The position numbers and the translations under genes are program-made. Below are positions 5,256 through 6,272 of a stretch of 6,272 nucleotides of DNA, piece after piece. Numbering within the stretch: position 1 is the first letter of the stretch; the number at the start of each line of letters is the position of its first letter. The DNA comes from Scatosoma sp045660225 (GTDB taxonomy: Bacteria > Bacillota > Clostridia > Christensenellales > Borkfalkiaceae), in NCBI GenBank assembly GCA_045660225.1, contig JAZRDK010000039.1, forward strand, positions 1-6,272, in the 5' to 3' direction. Below the pieces are notes generated by a model. The model did not search any database, was not told the origin of the DNA, and worked only from the letters and a program-made list of their open reading frames with translations.

Positions 5256-5573
5256 ATGGAAAGAGAAGAATGTGCAAAAATCTTAAAAGCGTTAGCGGAC
5301 GATACACGTATGCAAATATTTGAAATGTTGCGTGGCGGTACGCTTTGCGGTTGTAAAATCTTGGAGCAACTCAATATCACGCAGCCCACCCTTTCTCATC
5401 ATATGAAAGTGCTTTGCGATTGCGGTTTGGTAAAAGCGGAAAAGGATTGGAAATGGACTTATTACACGCTTGCTTGTTGTAAACTTAATGAAATGCTTGA
5501 TTTTCTCGGCGATACAAAATGTAGAACGGGAAGAACAAACGAAGATACTTGCAAAAAAAATACGTGCGAATAA
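5256..5573 (+). CDS. arsR: ArsR/SmtB-family metalloid- or metal-sensing repressor (105 aa)
   Basis: A small winged-helix repressor that releases DNA when it binds arsenite, antimonite or a related metal. The fold shows ALADDTRMQIFEMLRGG (12-28), a sensor-type CxC at C31-C33 (TLCGCKILEQL), the recognition helix ITQPTLSHHMKVL (41-53), C54/C56 in CDCGLV, and the wing with WKWTYYTL (65-72). It is rich in cysteine, with C74, C75 and C-terminal C89, C99 and C104. The CxC pattern points to As(III)/Sb(III), but the extra cysteines leave room for Cd, Zn or Pb. The ATG at 5256 follows GAGGTG by six bases; a GTG at 5247 lacks a ribosome site. It is the first gene of an operon with the permease, under likely self-repression through the dyads around its promoter. 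Confidence 0.92.
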   Translation: MEREECAKILKALADDTRMQIFEMLRGGTLCGCKILEQLNITQPTLSHHMKVLCDCGLVKAEKDWKWTYYTLACCKLNEMLDFLGDTKCRTGRTNEDTCKKNTCE

Positions 5574-5599
5574 GTTCGCATATATTTTTTGCTTATCAT

Positions 5600-5615
5600 A
5601 TAGATAATTGTCTAT
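5600..5615 (+). promoter_or_regulatory. Third ArsR-like dyad, between arsR and the permease
   Basis: ATAGA-N6-TCTAT, extendable to the 7-bp arms ATATAGA (5598-5604) and TCTATAT (5611-5617). It has the same 5-6-5 geometry as the two arsR operators and fits a common pattern ATWGA-N6-TCWAT. It could be a third binding site or simply a weak hairpin in the mRNA. Confidence 0.4.
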
Positions 5616-5648
5616 ATAGATAAAAATAAATATTATAGGAGTTATATT

Positions 5649-6272
5649 ATGGAAACTAAAAAACGCAAATGGTTATGGTGGCTTATAGGCATAATTGCCG
5701 TTGTCGTTCTTACGGTGGGGATAGCATTACTTGTGGGCGGAATAAACTGAATAAGAGCCGTTGGGGATTTTATTACTGACCAAATTCTTGGTATGAAATG
5801 GCTAAACGCTTTAATCGGTATGGCATTTACCGCTATGTTTGGTGAAACCTTTATGTCGGGACATTGGGGGCAAGCAATACAATTTTTCGTATATGACACA
5901 ATAAAAATCGTTGTGCTTTTATGCTTGCTTATCTTCCTTATATCTTATATTCAAAGCTACTTCCCGCCCGAAAGAACGAAAAAAATACTTGGTCGATTTA
6001 AGGGAATCGGCGCAAATGCGGTTGGGGCTTTGCTTGGTACGGTTACGCCGTTTTGCTCTTGTTCTTCTATTCCTATCTTTATGGGGTTTACCCGTGCAGG
6101 AATTTCAAGCGGTGTTACGTTCAGTTTCTTGATTTCAAGCCCACTCGTTGATTTAGGTGCGTTTATTCTACTTGCGAGTGTGTTTGGCTTTCCTATTGCG
6201 ATTGCTTACGTTATCGTGGGTTTAATCCTTGCTATTGTCGGTGGAACGATTATTGAAAAAACAGGTTTAGGA
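5649..6272 (+). CDS. COG0701/DUF318 permease (ArsP-like), interrupted by in-frame TGA, 3' end cut by the window edge
   Basis: A membrane permease of the family that includes the ArsP organoarsenical exporter, often encoded beside arsR. The gene starts at ATG 5649, seven bases after AGGAG (5637-5641), with a basic N-terminus METKKRKW and a membrane helix (about 9-31). Codon 34 (5748-5750) is TGA. The same frame then continues without any stop to the edge and is strongly family-like: QILGMKWLNALIG (45-57), FLISYIQSYFPPERTKKILG (96-115), the hallmark TPFCSCSSIPIF (133-144) with C136 and C138, and SFLISSPLVDLGAF (159-172). About 208 codons are visible; the family usually has roughly 300. Likely readings are a TGG-to-TGA mutation or sequencing error, recoding, or restart at ATG 5793, which has no ribosome site. 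It is cotranscribed with arsR across a 75-base gap. Confidence 0.8.

Larger units (their letters stand above)
5192..5259 (+). repeat. Tandem duplication of the arsR promoter/operator unit
   Basis: Unit 1 (5192-5224) and unit 2 (5225-5259) both begin TATTGACAA and both end with TATAAT; their first 23 bases agree at 19 positions. Unit 2 is two bases longer between the GTGA block and TATAAT. In unit 2 the -35/-10 spacing is 19, a poor promoter; its GAGGTG now serves as the ribosome site and its TATAATG supplies the start codon. Confidence 0.7.

Noticed and set aside
5608..5636. TTGTCT-17-TATTAT as a separate promoter for the permease
   Set aside because: A transcript from it would start near 5643, after the AGGAG ribosome site at 5637-5641, so it could not serve the gene. 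Cotranscription with arsR is more likely.
5911..6132. A 73-codon plus-strand frame inside the permease
   Set aside because: It is in a different frame from the clear permease motifs, has no ribosome site, and is a shadow of the real gene.

Overview
The window looks like chromosomal DNA of a low-to-moderate GC member of the Bacillota, most likely a Clostridia-type anaerobe. The basis is strong AGGAG-type ribosome binding sites, near-perfect TTGACA-17-TATAAT promoters, U-tailed hairpin terminators, and gene families typical of that group. No species can be named from the sequence. All five complete recognised genes end in TAA.

Left part (1-3046) is read leftward. The first 12 bases are the start codon and next three codons of a gene that leaves the window, with its own consensus promoter. 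Next is an ABC-F ATPase of the YdiF/Uup-like group (92-1993). Upstream of that is a COG1313-type radical SAM protein resembling pyruvate formate-lyase activase (2159-3046). The 165-base gap between these two holds a possible 45-residue small protein on the opposite strand. The radical SAM gene seems to be transcribed as a leaderless mRNA, because its -10 box sits so that +1 falls on the A of the ATG.

Centre (3047-4994) is read rightward from a divergent intergenic region. A perfect consensus promoter makes a roughly 100-base leader that can fold into a compact H-type pseudoknot just before the ribosome binding site of metK (S-adenosylmethionine synthetase). A strong terminator follows metK, and then bioY, the membrane substrate-binding component of an ECF biotin transporter.

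Right part (4995-6272) looks like an accessory metalloid/metal resistance unit with somewhat different codon use. A terminator precedes a tandemly duplicated promoter/operator unit, an arsR-type repressor gene, a third operator-like dyad, and a COG0701 (ArsP-like) permease cut by the window edge. The permease frame carries an in-frame TGA at codon 34 and is otherwise intact and family-like through to the edge.

Functional themes: SAM synthesis (metK) beside a SAM-consuming enzyme (the radical SAM protein), divergently arranged; vitamin uptake (bioY); ribosome-associated ABC-F activity; and a self-regulated efflux operon. The points most worth checking are the metK leader, the leaderless start, the duplicated arsR control region and the TGA codon in the permease.
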